This document shows, in pieces, positions 18,523-27,817 of a stretch of 64,000 nucleotides of DNA. The stretch spans positions 199,067-263,066 of the forward strand of contig NZ_JAJSLW010000007.1 in the NCBI RefSeq assembly GCF_021729145.1. Direction: 5' to 3'. Under the pieces are notes generated by a model. That model did no database searches, had not been told where the DNA came from, and was given only the letters and a program-made list of their open reading frames with translations. Each line of letters opens with the position of its first letter. Position 1 is the first letter of the stretch. Origin of the DNA: Membranihabitans maritimus (GTDB lineage: Bacteria; Bacteroidota; Bacteroidia; Chitinophagales; Saprospiraceae). The position numbers and the translations under genes were made by a program.

Positions 18523-19384
18523 ACACACCCATCTTCCCCATCTGGTAATCCCTCATGGCTTCCAGAATTTGGGTCTGATCATTCATTACATAGGGACCAT
18601 AGGTCATGATTTTTTCCCCTATAGGTTGCCCGCTTCCCCACAAGACACGTGTATCTTCAAGGGCTTCTATTCCAATGTCTTTACCCGTTGTATCGAATAA
18701 AACCGCATTTTCACCTTCTACAATGCCGTATCCATCTATCCGAATTTTACCATCTAATAAATACAAAAAAGATTGGTAGTTCTCCTGCACAGAAATAAAA
18801 GCACTTCCGCCAGCCTGTAAAGAGCCGGTCGCCGTCGTAACAGGGCTTAATGTAGGGATAGGTCCTTTCGTCCCCATAAATTCACCGGAAACTATATTGA
18901 AGACTACTTTCCCATTGTCCAAAATCACCTTTGGGGTATCTTCAGCAGTTAGTGGAAAATAGGATGGCTGGTCCATTTTGTGCTTTGCCGGACTGTTTAC
19001 CCATAACTGTATAATCTCCTGCCTTCCTCCCTGATCGAAAATATCTTCAGGTGGACGCTCGCTGTGAACGATCCCCATACCGGCATGCATCCACTGTGTG
19101 CCACCGGCATATACCGCCTGGCTGTTACCACGGCTATCGCGGTGGTGAACACCTCCTTTGAATACAAAAGTTACCGGTGAAAATCCCCGGTGCGGATGCG
19201 GCCCGACGCCTGTTTTCGTAGGATCCCGATGCTGAGGTACTTTGATATCCGCATGGTGTAACAATAGAAAGGGATCTATATCGGGAAATCTTTTCGTCGG
19301 GAATGGTTGCCGTACCGGCATACCTCCCATATCAATCTCAGTAGCCGCCAATAACGCCCTGACCTTTTTATAATTAGTACTCAT
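18512..19384 (-). CDS. Pirin family protein
   Basis: 290 residues with the bicupin pirin fold. The N-terminal metal site is conserved (LLHHADIKVPQHRD, GVGPHPHRGFSPVTF, then HHRDSRGN and GTQWMHAGMGIVHSE), giving the His/Glu ligands for Fe. Some bacterial pirins have quercetinase activity, others act as redox-linked regulators; neither can be chosen here. The C-terminal residues are encoded by the last copy of a 16-bp tandem repeat. The promoter overlaps a palindromic operator. Confidence 0.9.
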   Translation of the reverse strand: MSTNYKKVRALLAATEIDMGGMPVRQPFPTKRFPDIDPFLLLHHADIKVPQHRDPTKTGVGPHPHRGFSPVTFVFKGGVHHRDSRGNSQAVYAGGTQWMHAGMGIVHSERPPEDIFDQGGRQEIIQLWVNSPAKHKMDQPSYFPLTAEDTPKVILDNGKVVFNIVSGEFMGTKGPIPTLSPVTTATGSLQAGGSAFISVQENYQSFLYLLDGKIRIDGYGIVEGENAVLFDTTGKDIGIEALEDTRVLWGSGQPIGEKIMTYGPYVMNDQTQILEAMRDYQMGKMGVLVE

Positions 19385-19438
19385 GATAAAACCTCTTTAA
19401 ATATTTACTTACCATAACATTTAAAGTCTCATACTTGT

Positions 19439-19475
19439 TCAAACATATGTTTGACTGCTAGTATTCAAACATATG
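19439..19475 (-). promoter_or_regulatory. Pirin promoter overlapped by a palindromic operator
   Basis: A perfect 16-bp palindrome, TCAAACATATGTTTGA (19439-19454), is followed by a partial copy, TCAAACATATG (19465-19475). On the minus strand the first gives TATGTTTG (19447-19440), an exact TAnnTTTG -7 box, and the second supplies TTTG (19469-19466) as a -33 element at 18-bp spacing. A regulator bound to the palindrome would block the promoter. The regulator is not adjacent. Confidence 0.55.
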
Positions 19476-19762
19476 ACGACTTTTTTTGTAAAAAAATCTA
19501 GCCCGCTTTTAATACAGATAATAATTATATCCACTTTCTACGTAGTGTGGGTACTAGAGCACTCTCCGAAAATGTCCCGGCGGGACAAAGCTTGTTTAGC
19601 AATAGAGTAGAGACATTATATCGCGTGCCATAGTCCCCTACAGAAGGTAAATTCAGTAGAATTTATTCAGAAACGTATGGGTAAAAAAGATGTGTGCCAA
19701 CGTTAGCGTTTCCTCGGGGTTTGGTGTATCAAGCGTCATAGGGATATCAAAAGCCTTTTCTA
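19476..19762. other. Gap between pirin promoter and decayed locus
   Basis: I see no reading frame, hairpin with T tract or repeat in this stretch. It separates the pirin promoter from the 3' end of the interrupted beta-propeller gene. Confidence 0.4.
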
Positions 19763-21064
19763 TTATTCCGGCAAATCCACACAAATTACATTTCTCAAAT
19801 CAGTTGTAAATAATAAATCATTATCCCAATCTATTACAATTCCATTATCAACTGGGAAACGACTAAAAACAGAATTATTATAATTCCGTGACATAAAACT
19901 CCAGACAACTTCTAAATTTTCAGGATCCAGGGAGATCAATCTTTCTCCGTTTGCAAAATAAAAAAGTCCTTTATGCGGTATAATTCCGGAATAAGGTACC
20001 AACACATTGTTTACTTCTCCAATCTTCGTTCCACTCCGAATATCAATAATACTCGCCTTCAAATGATTTTTTCTCAGGATAGTTTTGTCTTTCAATAAGG
20101 GAAGATCGCTAGGTTCACTTTCTATATTACGTCCCAGGTTTACTTTATATGCCAGCAATCCCGTTTCCAGATCTAAGCCATACATTTCACTTTCGCCTAA
20201 GTGTACAAAAAGAGAATCTATATAAACATTAGAAGCATTATATATAGCTATGTTACTACTGCTTTCAATTTTTCTTTTCCACAACCGTCGATCTTCGTAT
20301 TGGTTTTCGCCGGAAGTTAGATTCAGGGCAATAATATCAGATTTACCTTGATAATCTCAATAATTTTCATCCATAAAAATTCCGATGAGATCACCGTCCT
20401 GATTTTTGAAATAGCTCTTTCCCCTAAAGTACTCATAGTTATTATGAGGAGGTAATTCTTCTTCGATGTCAGTAATAATTTCCCACTTATCAAAATAAAG
20501 GTCACAAGCCATTACTTTTACATATTTATCGTTTTGATCTACAGGCGGGGAAGTAAAATATATACGATCTCCTACGATGGTTTTGAAATATGGGCCATCG
20601 GGAAAATCTTCAGCCGATCTTTGAGCATTAATGGACCCGTCTTCACTATTGATATTTAAAAATAATTTTTCACTTAGGACTATTAATTGGTCCACGACAG
20701 GTATCACATCCGTAAACAGTATTCCTAGCCTGGATTCTAAAACAGATGTTGTCCATTTTCTCTCTCCACTGAGGCGATCGTATGCAATAAAATTGATCAT
20801 AACACTATCCAAATCTTCCTCAAAATCGGTTCTGCTGATAAAAACCACATTCTCTCCAACTACTACAGGTGGCCCAGCAAATAAACCTTTAAGTGTTTGG
20901 TCCCCCAAAAAAGGACTTTCCCAGCGTATTAATTCATCAGGCAGGGTGTCACAATTCTTACCACACTCTTCTTCCCCATCAATAATTTTGTTACGTTCGC
21001 AAGCTAAAACCGTCATACATGCTAAAAATAAATAGATAAAACATGATAGATAATATTTTATCAT
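19763..21064 (-). pseudogene. Beta-propeller lipoprotein gene interrupted by one in-frame TGA
   Basis: Two minus-strand frames, 21064-20357 and 20284-19763, lie in the same phase and are separated only by a TGA at 20357-20359; the 24 codons after it continue open and sensible (DYQGKSDIIALNL). Joined, they make ~433 residues. They begin with a lipoprotein signal (FLACMTVLACERN) and carry PQQ/WD-like repeat blades such as LISLDPENLEVVWSF and FIAYDRLSGERKWTT. Other genes here end with TGA, so recoding is unlikely; a Trp-to-stop mutation (or sequencing error) is the simplest reading. Confidence 0.75.
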
Positions 21065-21085
21065 AACCCAAATTTATTGCAGCTG

Positions 21086-21205
21086 TCAAAACCTATACCC
21101 TATGGTAATCCCCGACATATAGTCCAATGAATCCACCGACATTTCTGACCACTTATTAAGACTCCTTGCAGCCTGGCTTGATAGTAGAATGACCCAGGTC
21201 CATTA
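21086..21205 (-). pseudogene. Relic of the C-terminus of an outer-membrane beta-barrel gene
   Basis: The minus-strand frame ending at TGA 21086-21088 reads ...LDYMSGITIGYRF, a final beta strand ending in Phe, as in outer-membrane barrels. It is open for only ~39 codons and then meets TGA-TAA. It lies directly upstream of the interrupted propeller gene, so both may be remains of one operon. The assignment rests on the short C-terminal signature only. Confidence 0.35.
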
Positions 21206-21600
21206 TCAACTCAGAATCTGTCGCACATCTCAATAGCATTTTCCAAGGTTAGCCGAGAAGTGATCCATGTCGATATCAGCCAGAATACATACACAGGCAC
21301 TCATTACCTGTACAGGCTCTTTGGGGACGCCCCTTATCTAACTCCTGCCTCGTATATCACAAAAATATATTCTCAAAAGATATTTATAATATCACATAAA
21401 TAAAAACTACGGACTTGAGGTAACGTTACCAATTTCAAAATTTAACAAACAATACGTAGAGCCGCTACTTAATTTACATTACTAATAATAGAACCAAATA
21501 TTTCAACCTAAAACAAAACCTGGCTTTATACTTCACTTTTTATCGCCTGAAGATAAAAATGGCTAGGTTTCTGGCATAAAAAGTTAATACTACAAATTAC
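21206..21600. other. Gap without a supported gene
   Basis: The stretch between the barrel relic and the ABC permease stop codon has no sustained frame on either strand. It may contain further decayed sequence of the same locus, but I recognise nothing in it. Confidence 0.35.
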
Positions 21601-22431
21601 CTAAACCGAAGTACGGCTGCCAATAAAGTACATCAAACCCACAAATATTCCCAGGTATATTAAAGAAGTTACGATAGCCTGGCCCGGTTCCAAATACAAA
21701 GGGAATTCGGCACCTACACCGGTCATATCGAAGATCTCGCGGCCGGGATTGGGCATCAGGTCCTCTGCGGCATTAAAAGGATAAAAACGGTTGGTTTCAT
21801 TACTTAAAATCTTCCCGTGAACATACCAGCGGAGAATAACTTCCAGGAAAAGTCCGTATAGCATGTAAATCAACATCGAAAGGGCTGACTTGCGTAATAA
21901 TAGTGCTATAAGGCCAGCGCCGGTAATATATACCATATTCATTAAAGCAAAACGTCCGGCCATAAAAATTCCTTCACGAACCGTACTTCCCCAGGAAACA
22001 TCTCCTGTATATGCCATTCCGAAAGCAATGGAAACCAGGAAATAGATACTCGATAAAATAATAGAAAAGAGGAGAAAATCCAATAACTTGGCCGATACAA
22101 ACCGGGAACGGCTCAACCCGCTTATAATTTGTTGCCGTGCCGTCTTTCTTGAAAATTCAGAAGCAATCAAATACACCCCAACAAAGCCGTCCAGGAAAAA
22201 GGCCATCCAGTTTCCACCAATATAACCAGTAAATTCCCACACTTTGGGGAACTTCAGATATCTGTTTAAATCCATCATTCCCCCGGACGGATCACTGCCA
22301 TTTACCCTGGCCTGGCTGTAAGCCATAAGTATTCCCATCAACAATACAACAAAACCCACTACCGAAAACCACAATAGTTTATTCTTCCGGTATTTCAGCC
22401 ATTCCAACTCCAACAAGTCTTTGATCCCCAT
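21601..22431 (-). CDS. ABC-2 type transporter permease
   Basis: About 276 residues from ATG 22431; the frame also allows TTG 22437, which would overlap the ATPase gene by 4 bp. There are six hydrophobic segments with the ABC-2 membrane arrangement: YRKNKLLWFSVVGFVVLLMG at the N-terminus, then a stretch near SRKTARQQIISGLSRSRFV that is usual for these permeases (the cytosolic coupling region). It is coupled to the ATPase gene just upstream and forms with it a two-component exporter of unknown substrate. Confidence 0.85.
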   Translation of the reverse strand: MGIKDLLELEWLKYRKNKLLWFSVVGFVVLLMGILMAYSQARVNGSDPSGGMMDLNRYLKFPKVWEFTGYIGGNWMAFFLDGFVGVYLIASEFSRKTARQQIISGLSRSRFVSAKLLDFLLFSIILSSIYFLVSIAFGMAYTGDVSWGSTVREGIFMAGRFALMNMVYITGAGLIALLLRKSALSMLIYMLYGLFLEVILRWYVHGKILSNETNRFYPFNAAEDLMPNPGREIFDMTGVGAEFPLYLEPGQAIVTSLIYLGIFVGLMYFIGSRTSV

Positions 22432-22433
22432 TT

Positions 22434-23324
22434 TCAAGCATTGTCTATTAAGTGAATAAATTCATCCTCCAATCTTGGCTTCTTCGATTGAATGTGAGAC
22501 AATACAATCCCATTTTCAAAAGCCTGGGCATTGACTTCCGATGATTCCACATTCCCTGCTGCAAGTACCTGGACCAGACCATTACTCTCACTCCAGGAAG
22601 TACACCAATCTACCGAATCCAACCATTTCTTCAGCTTTCCCAGATCCGGGCTACACAACTCCAGTATGGGGCTCGTATTTAGAATCTCACCAATTTTACC
22701 CTGTGCCAGAAGTCTCCCCTTATTCAGGATCGCCACATGGCTACAAATTTTCTCGACTTCATCCAGTATATGAGAAGCCATGATGATCGTCCGCCCGGTT
22801 GCTGCCAGACGTACCATAATTTCCCGTACTTCCACAATTCCTTTGGGATCCAGGCCATTAGTAGGCTCATCAAATATCAATACTTCAGGATCCCCCAACA
22901 TGACGGCTGCAATGGCCAAACGCTGTTTCATACCATATGAAAAAGAACCAAATTTGTAATTTTTCCGGTCGGACAAATTAACCAGGTTCAAAACATCATC
23001 CATATCATCCAACCCCACCCCCCGAATGTGGGCGATAATCTTCAGGTTTTGCACTGCAGTGAGTTGCGGATAAAAATTGGGCGTTTCCAATAGGGCCCCT
23101 ACTCTCTTCAATACATCCGGATTAGGGGATTTATCAAACCAGGAGTAGGTCCCGGAATCGGCAAATATGGCATTGAGCACAATACTGAGTGTGGTCGTCT
23201 TACCACTTCCATTGGGACCTAATATCCCAAGCACCTCACCGGAATTAACGATTAGGTCCAGATTATCCAATGCCTGGATCCGGCCGTAGCTTTTCGAAAG
23301 TTGATTGGTTTGTAATATTTTCAA
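22434..23324 (-). CDS. ABC transporter ATP-binding protein
   Basis: About 296 residues from a TTG at 23324 (KILQTNQLSKSYGRI); the frame is open to TTG 23372, but the extra residues do not fit the family. Walker A is GPNGSGKTT, the signature FGSFSYGMKQRLAIA, and Walker B VLIFDEPTNGLDP, followed by the switch His in MASHILDEV. It powers the permease encoded immediately downstream. The C-terminal ~80 residues resemble the regulatory tail of CcmA/NatA-type ATPases. Confidence 0.9.
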   Translation of the reverse strand: MKILQTNQLSKSYGRIQALDNLDLIVNSGEVLGILGPNGSGKTTTLSIVLNAIFADSGTYSWFDKSPNPDVLKRVGALLETPNFYPQLTAVQNLKIIAHIRGVGLDDMDDVLNLVNLSDRKNYKFGSFSYGMKQRLAIAAVMLGDPEVLIFDEPTNGLDPKGIVEVREIMVRLAATGRTIIMASHILDEVEKICSHVAILNKGRLLAQGKIGEILNTSPILELCSPDLGKLKKWLDSVDWCTSWSESNGLVQVLAAGNVESSEVNAQAFENGIVLSHIQSKKPRLEDEFIHLIDNA

Positions 23325-23437
23325 GAATACTCTTTTAAAGTAAATGTACAGATACAACTCTTTTGAACTCAATTTTTCACCAACCTTATATCCTGAATAA
23401 TACCGGATTTGTCGAAAAAAAATTTAGTTTACGGATT

Positions 23438-25126
23438 TTACTCCTTCTCACTTTTCAAAAAAGGCAATACCCTCCTAAAATATCTTACAATCCTGGAAAA
23501 ATCAAGGGACATCTTTGAATCATTAACGGCCTTGTGAACCAAAAACATACCAATTGGCAGAAGAATAATAATAGGTAAATAAGCCCCTAAAACCGGTGAA
23601 ATCCTATATCCCTCTGATAATTTTCTAAAAGTTATCGACATCATAATAAACGCTACAAAAAAGACAATTGCTATCAACAAAGAATAGCCAAATCCACCTT
23701 TACGCACAATCGACCCCATAGAACCCCCTATCAGCACAAAAATCAGGCAGGAAATAGACATGACAAATTTATAGTGAAGTTCATAAGTAGATTTTACAAT
23801 CCGGCTTCGGTCTGATTCGATTTGCTTTGTTTTATACCCTACCTGATCTTTCATGCTCTGAATATTACTACGCAGGGACCCCATTAAATCCAGTGAATTA
23901 TCTTTATTGGGAATAACTTCTATAAGCAAACTATCTTTTTCACTTAATTCCATCAAATACTCCGGGGTCAATTTTTGCCAATCCAGTTGGTACTGGGTCC
24001 TTGTAGTATTTACTTTCTTGTTTCGTTCGGCTGCCGTATTTTCCACCCTCTTGGCCCCTGCCATATGATTCCTTTCTCCATCCCTGTTTACATTGCCATC
24101 TTCAACAATGGAATCAATCCTTTCTCCGTCTACAGAATCCCCCCTTTCCCGGATCGTATCAATCTTTTCCAGGGAATCTTGCTTTTCTTCCTTTTCCATT
24201 TCCCGTTCCTGCAATATCCGTGACTCAATAAAAGGGAGGTCATACGATATTTCCAGATCGATTCTATCCCTCTGGGCCTCCAATTTCTTTTCTGTAGAAT
24301 CAATGGTACTTCTCAGTTGTCGGGTGTTTTTTGTAGACTGGTGATCTTTAAAATAATTTTCATTTGTATTCTGAAGTTGGAAATCAGACAAGTCAAACAC
24401 TTTTTGGTACTTTTCAAAAGAAGTCACCATAAACGGATCCTCTGAAGACCTCGTTCGATTATACCTTTTTACTTCCTGATATTGTTTCCCATCTTTTAGG
24501 ACCATTACAAAAGCTTTCTGGTCCGGGGTAACAATCATTTCACCAGATTTTGCAATAATAATATTTGAAGTTCCCTCGTAATTACTATTGTAATTATACA
24601 ACACTACATCTTTTATTTCACTACCATCGCTACTTTTTTCACCTATCCGAATTCCATAACCATCAAAATCCGTATTAAAAACTCCTTCCTTTATGTTAAG
24701 AGTAGGCTTTTTCTTTGAAATATCATAGAGTCTACTTCGTGCTTTTACATTGGCGACAGGAATAATATATTCTGAACAAATAAAAGACAGGACCGAGACT
24801 AAAAGTGCAAAAACAATAGAAGGATACATCATTCTGAGAAAAGATATGCCCGCCGATTTGGCAGTTGCCAACTCGTAGCGTTCTCCCAAAGCCCCATATA
24901 CCATAACACTACTAATCAATATACTGATCGGCATTCCCATGGGAACAAATGTCAAAGACATATAAAACATCATCTCAAGAATAGTGAAGATCCCTACCCC
25001 TTTTCCTGCAATTTCGTCTATATACAAAAACATAAATTGCATCATTAGGACAAATACCGATATCAAAAATGATACAACGAATACCGGTAGGATTTCAAAT
25101 ATTATGAGTCTATCGAGTTTTTTCAA
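23438..25126 (-). CDS. LptF/LptG-family permease (YjgP/YjgQ)
   Basis: About 562 residues from TTG 25126, giving an N-terminus MKKLDRLIIFEILPVF that matches Bacteroidota relatives; the frame is open to TTG 25141. Membrane helices lie at the N-terminus (four, to ~residue 115) and C-terminus (~455-535). LptF and LptG form the inner-membrane part of the lipopolysaccharide extraction ABC machine. The protein is longer than the usual ~360 residues because the periplasmic part has a highly charged, coiled-coil-like insert (~residues 270-390). A TATATTTG -7 box at 25157-25150 supports the 25126 start. Confidence 0.85.
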   Translation of the reverse strand: MKKLDRLIIFEILPVFVVSFLISVFVLMMQFMFLYIDEIAGKGVGIFTILEMMFYMSLTFVPMGMPISILISSVMVYGALGERYELATAKSAGISFLRMMYPSIVFALLVSVLSFICSEYIIPVANVKARSRLYDISKKKPTLNIKEGVFNTDFDGYGIRIGEKSSDGSEIKDVVLYNYNSNYEGTSNIIIAKSGEMIVTPDQKAFVMVLKDGKQYQEVKRYNRTRSSEDPFMVTSFEKYQKVFDLSDFQLQNTNENYFKDHQSTKNTRQLRSTIDSTEKKLEAQRDRIDLEISYDLPFIESRILQEREMEKEEKQDSLEKIDTIRERGDSVDGERIDSIVEDGNVNRDGERNHMAGAKRVENTAAERNKKVNTTRTQYQLDWQKLTPEYLMELSEKDSLLIEVIPNKDNSLDLMGSLRSNIQSMKDQVGYKTKQIESDRSRIVKSTYELHYKFVMSISCLIFVLIGGSMGSIVRKGGFGYSLLIAIVFFVAFIMMSITFRKLSEGYRISPVLGAYLPIIILLPIGMFLVHKAVNDSKMSLDFSRIVRYFRRVLPFLKSEKE

Positions 25127-25149
25127 ATTTATGTCAATCAAATTTGTAA

Positions 25150-25157
25150 CAAATATA
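25150..25157 (-). promoter_or_regulatory. Candidate -7 element of the LptF/G gene
   Basis: On the minus strand this reads TATATTTG, an exact TAnnTTTG match. Initiation would fall near 25143, which leaves a 17-nt leader to TTG 25126 but almost none to TTG 25141. That is the reason for choosing the shorter start. Confidence 0.4.
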
Positions 25158-25182
25158 CAGTAAGAATCGTCAATATATTGTA

Positions 25183-25683
25183 ATGAATTACAACCAAATT
25201 TTTAATGAAGAAGTTTTCCCGCTAAGGGATAAATTATACCGATTCTCCCAAAGCATTGTCCGAAAAAACGACATTGCGGAAGATGTAGTACAGGAAGTTT
25301 TGATCAAAGTATGGGACAAACGAGAAGACTGGAAAGATTGGAATAATATGAATGCCATGATTTTTACCATTACTAAAAACTTATCCTTGGACAAACTTAA
25401 AAGTAAAAATAATCAACTCCGCCCGATTCCCGAAGGATACGATACTCCTTCTGAAACCCGGGGACCTGCCCAAAAGGCAATAGCGGGGGATATTCATCAA
25501 ATTATTAAACAATCAATTGAAAAATTAAATGATATACAACGTATGGTCATCCAACTCAGAGACATGGAGGGGTATACCTATAAAGAAATATCGAAAATGA
25601 CCGATTTAACCATGGCGCAAGTCAAGGTAAATTTACACAGAGGCAGATTGGAATTAAGAGAACTTTTACAAAAACAATTATAA
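25183..25683 (+). CDS. ECF-type RNA polymerase sigma factor
   Basis: 166 residues. The sigma-70 region 2 (YRFSQSIVRKNDIAEDVVQE, VWDKREDWKDWNNMNAMIF) and region 4 (LNDIQRMVIQLRDMEGYTYK, then EISKMTDLTMAQVKVNLHRG) are complete. It is the first gene of a tight operon with a membrane anti-sigma candidate (2-bp gap) and a DUF4252 exported protein. It directs transcription in response to an envelope signal. It is divergent from the LptF/G gene across 41 bp. Confidence 0.93.
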   Translation: MNYNQIFNEEVFPLRDKLYRFSQSIVRKNDIAEDVVQEVLIKVWDKREDWKDWNNMNAMIFTITKNLSLDKLKSKNNQLRPIPEGYDTPSETRGPAQKAIAGDIHQIIKQSIEKLNDIQRMVIQLRDMEGYTYKEISKMTDLTMAQVKVNLHRGRLELRELLQKQL

Positions 25684-25684
25684 A

Positions 25685-26152
25685 ATGAGCAGGACAGATT
25701 TGATAACGCTTATCGATAAATACCTAAATGCGGAAACCTCCCTGGAAGAAGAGTATACCCTCAAAAGAGAAATGATGCGTTCCGATGTTCCTGAAGAATA
25801 TCATTACCTCAAAGAAGTATTCAGTTATTTTGATGCCGAGAAGCAACATACGGAAATTCCCGATTTTGACAACCCTGCCAATTCCGCCTCAGGACAGGCC
25901 AGGGTCATATCCTTTTCGTGGATATACGCCGCAGCTTCCGTTGTTATCCTAATCGGCCTTTTTGTATTTATCAATAAAAATACCAACACTTTTGATGAAG
26001 ATACTTTCCAATCCCCTGATATCGCTGCTGAGAATGCTGCACAAGCACTGGAATACTTTTCCTATCAGATGAAAAAAGGAACCGATCCGACATTAAAAAA
26101 TGTAAAAGAACTGGATAATTTAAATAAATATATTGCCATTTTTAACCAATAA
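25685..26152 (+). CDS. Putative membrane anti-sigma factor
   Basis: 155 residues with a soluble N-terminal part, a single membrane helix (WIYAAASVVILIGLFVFI, ~residues 79-96) and a periplasmic tail. It lies 2 bp after the ECF sigma gene, and this arrangement, not sequence motifs, gives the anti-sigma call. The N-terminus (LITLIDKYLNAETSLEEEYTL) matches the zinc-less start of Bacteroidota anti-sigma-like proteins. Confidence 0.65.
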   Translation: MSRTDLITLIDKYLNAETSLEEEYTLKREMMRSDVPEEYHYLKEVFSYFDAEKQHTEIPDFDNPANSASGQARVISFSWIYAAASVVILIGLFVFINKNTNTFDEDTFQSPDIAAENAAQALEYFSYQMKKGTDPTLKNVKELDNLNKYIAIFNQ

Positions 26153-26166
26153 ATTAATCTATTACA

Positions 26167-26652
26167 ATGAGAAATATTATTCTGAGCACATTTCTAATTC
26201 TTCTTTTTATTACCGGGGCAAAAAGTCAATCCGTCAATGACTTTATCACCAAATATAAAGACGATCCATCCTTTACGGTAGTAAATATTAGCCCCAAGAT
26301 GTTCTCGCTCATCTCAGGCCTGGAGGCTGAAGATATGGACCCTGACCTAAAAGCAGCATTACAAAATATTACGGGTATGAAGATCCTTACCAAAGAATCG
26401 GACGGGACCAAATACTTCAGTGAAGCCATCAGTTCCATCGAATTGAATAAAATGGAAGAACTGATGTCCGTCAAAGAAGAAAATAGTAATGTCAGGATTT
26501 TTGGCAAAAATAACGGGAAAGATGCCCTATCCGAGGTTATTTTATTGACGGGCGACAAAGAGAGCTTCGTTCTGATGCAAATAACGGGGGCCATATCCCT
26601 ACAACAACTATCCAAACTAAGTGGTACTTTGACCCCTCCTGGATCTAATTAA
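26167..26652 (+). CDS. DUF4252 exported protein
   Basis: 161 residues with a signal peptide (IILSTFLILLFITGAKSQ) and a single DUF4252 domain (FTVVNISPKMFSLISG ... EVILLTGDKESFVLMQITG). The family occurs in Bacteroidota next to ECF sigma/anti-sigma pairs and has no known activity. Its place 14 bp after the anti-sigma gene suggests that it is the regulated output or a sensor accessory of the same system. Confidence 0.8.
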   Translation: MRNIILSTFLILLFITGAKSQSVNDFITKYKDDPSFTVVNISPKMFSLISGLEAEDMDPDLKAALQNITGMKILTKESDGTKYFSEAISSIELNKMEELMSVKEENSNVRIFGKNNGKDALSEVILLTGDKESFVLMQITGAISLQQLSKLSGTLTPPGSN

Positions 26653-26977
26653 TATACTGGTCTCGAAAAAGATCTAAATATAGGTTTTTCACAGACGCAT
26701 TTAAACTAAATAGATATAAAACAAATGAAAGGTACTTGATTCACAAGACGACCTTTTTTTAATTTCATTCTCACAAAAGACTTGTACAAAATCATCCGTT
26801 GTCAATCCAATAGTGAATGGTTGAGTATCAATGACATTTCGTGTAAGGGAACAATTGTGGTCTAATATACCTGCATAATTATTCCTTGGTTTTACGAGAC
26901 ATACATTTTAAAATTCACAAATAGTTTCTATTGTTTGAATAAATAAAACGTCTTATCTTTTCGCCAAAGAATTATTT
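26653..26977. other. Intergenic region with a near-consensus promoter box
   Basis: No frame is seen. TATCTTTT, one base off the TAnnTTTG box, begins about 23 bp upstream of the enoyl-CoA hydratase ATG and is the best promoter candidate. There is no hairpin with a T tract after the DUF4252 gene. Confidence 0.35.
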
Positions 26978-27757
26978 ATGACAAATATTTCAACGGAGAG
27001 AAGCGATGATATTTTAATAATTTCCATTAACAGGGAAGAGCAGTTAAACTCGCTCAATAAAGATACATTCAAAGAAATAAAATCTTTATTAGACACCATT
27101 CCTCTAGAGGGGGATGATGCCATTCAGGCAATTATTATCACCGGTGCCGGATCAAAAGCTTTTGCAGCCGGTGCGGATATTAAGGAGTTTACTGCGATAA
27201 CTTCCAGGGAAGCAGAAGACCTATCCATTGAAGGACAAAAGGTGTTCGAAGAAATTGAGAATTTCCCGGTCCCTGTTATCGCAGCTATTAATGGATATGC
27301 CCTGGGGGGTGGATTTGAATTAGCTCTTTGCTGCCATATACGAATTGCATCCAGTACTTCCAGGATGGGACTTCCCGAATGCAAACTCGGATTGATACCG
27401 GGATATGGCGGGACTCAAAGGCTCACGCATCTTGTAGGAAGAGCCAAAGCCATAGAAATTATTTGCTCGGGAGAAATGATGGAAGCCAGACAGGCAAAAG
27501 ACCTCGGCATCGTCTCTTATGTAACCACTCCCGGAAACGCTGTAACCAAATCACTGGAAGTCATTCGCAAAATCACAGAACATGCCCCTTTATCCGTAAA
27601 ACATGTATTGAAAGCCACTCATTTAAATACTATAGACCCCGATAAAGGATATCAGTATGAAAGCAAATCTTTTGCCCAACTTTTTGATACCGAGGACTCA
27701 AAAGAAGGTATTTCCGCATTTTTAGAAAAACGAAAACCTAATTTCCAGGGGAATTAA
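26978..27757 (+). CDS. Enoyl-CoA hydratase/isomerase family protein
   Basis: 259 residues, the usual crotonase length. The oxyanion-hole and catalytic regions are present: AGADIKEF, GYALGGGFELALCCHIRI and GLPECKLGLIPGYGGTQRL, with both Glu residues typical of true enoyl-CoA hydratases. It would add water to trans-2-enoyl-CoA in fatty acid or amino acid breakdown. A short-chain dehydrogenase that could take the next step lies 385 bp away, convergent. Confidence 0.9.
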   Translation: MTNISTERSDDILIISINREEQLNSLNKDTFKEIKSLLDTIPLEGDDAIQAIIITGAGSKAFAAGADIKEFTAITSREAEDLSIEGQKVFEEIENFPVPVIAAINGYALGGGFELALCCHIRIASSTSRMGLPECKLGLIPGYGGTQRLTHLVGRAKAIEIICSGEMMEARQAKDLGIVSYVTTPGNAVTKSLEVIRKITEHAPLSVKHVLKATHLNTIDPDKGYQYESKSFAQLFDTEDSKEGISAFLEKRKPNFQGN

Positions 27758-27817
27758 CCCGGGTAAAAGACAATGACCTCTATTTTAACCAGGGTTCGAC
27801 AAAGAAAATAAGAGCTC

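Noticed and set aside
20357-20359. TGA as a recoded Trp or Sec codon
   Set aside because: Other genes here (for example argE and argD) use TGA as their stop, and no SECIS-like hairpin or selenoprotein family is involved.
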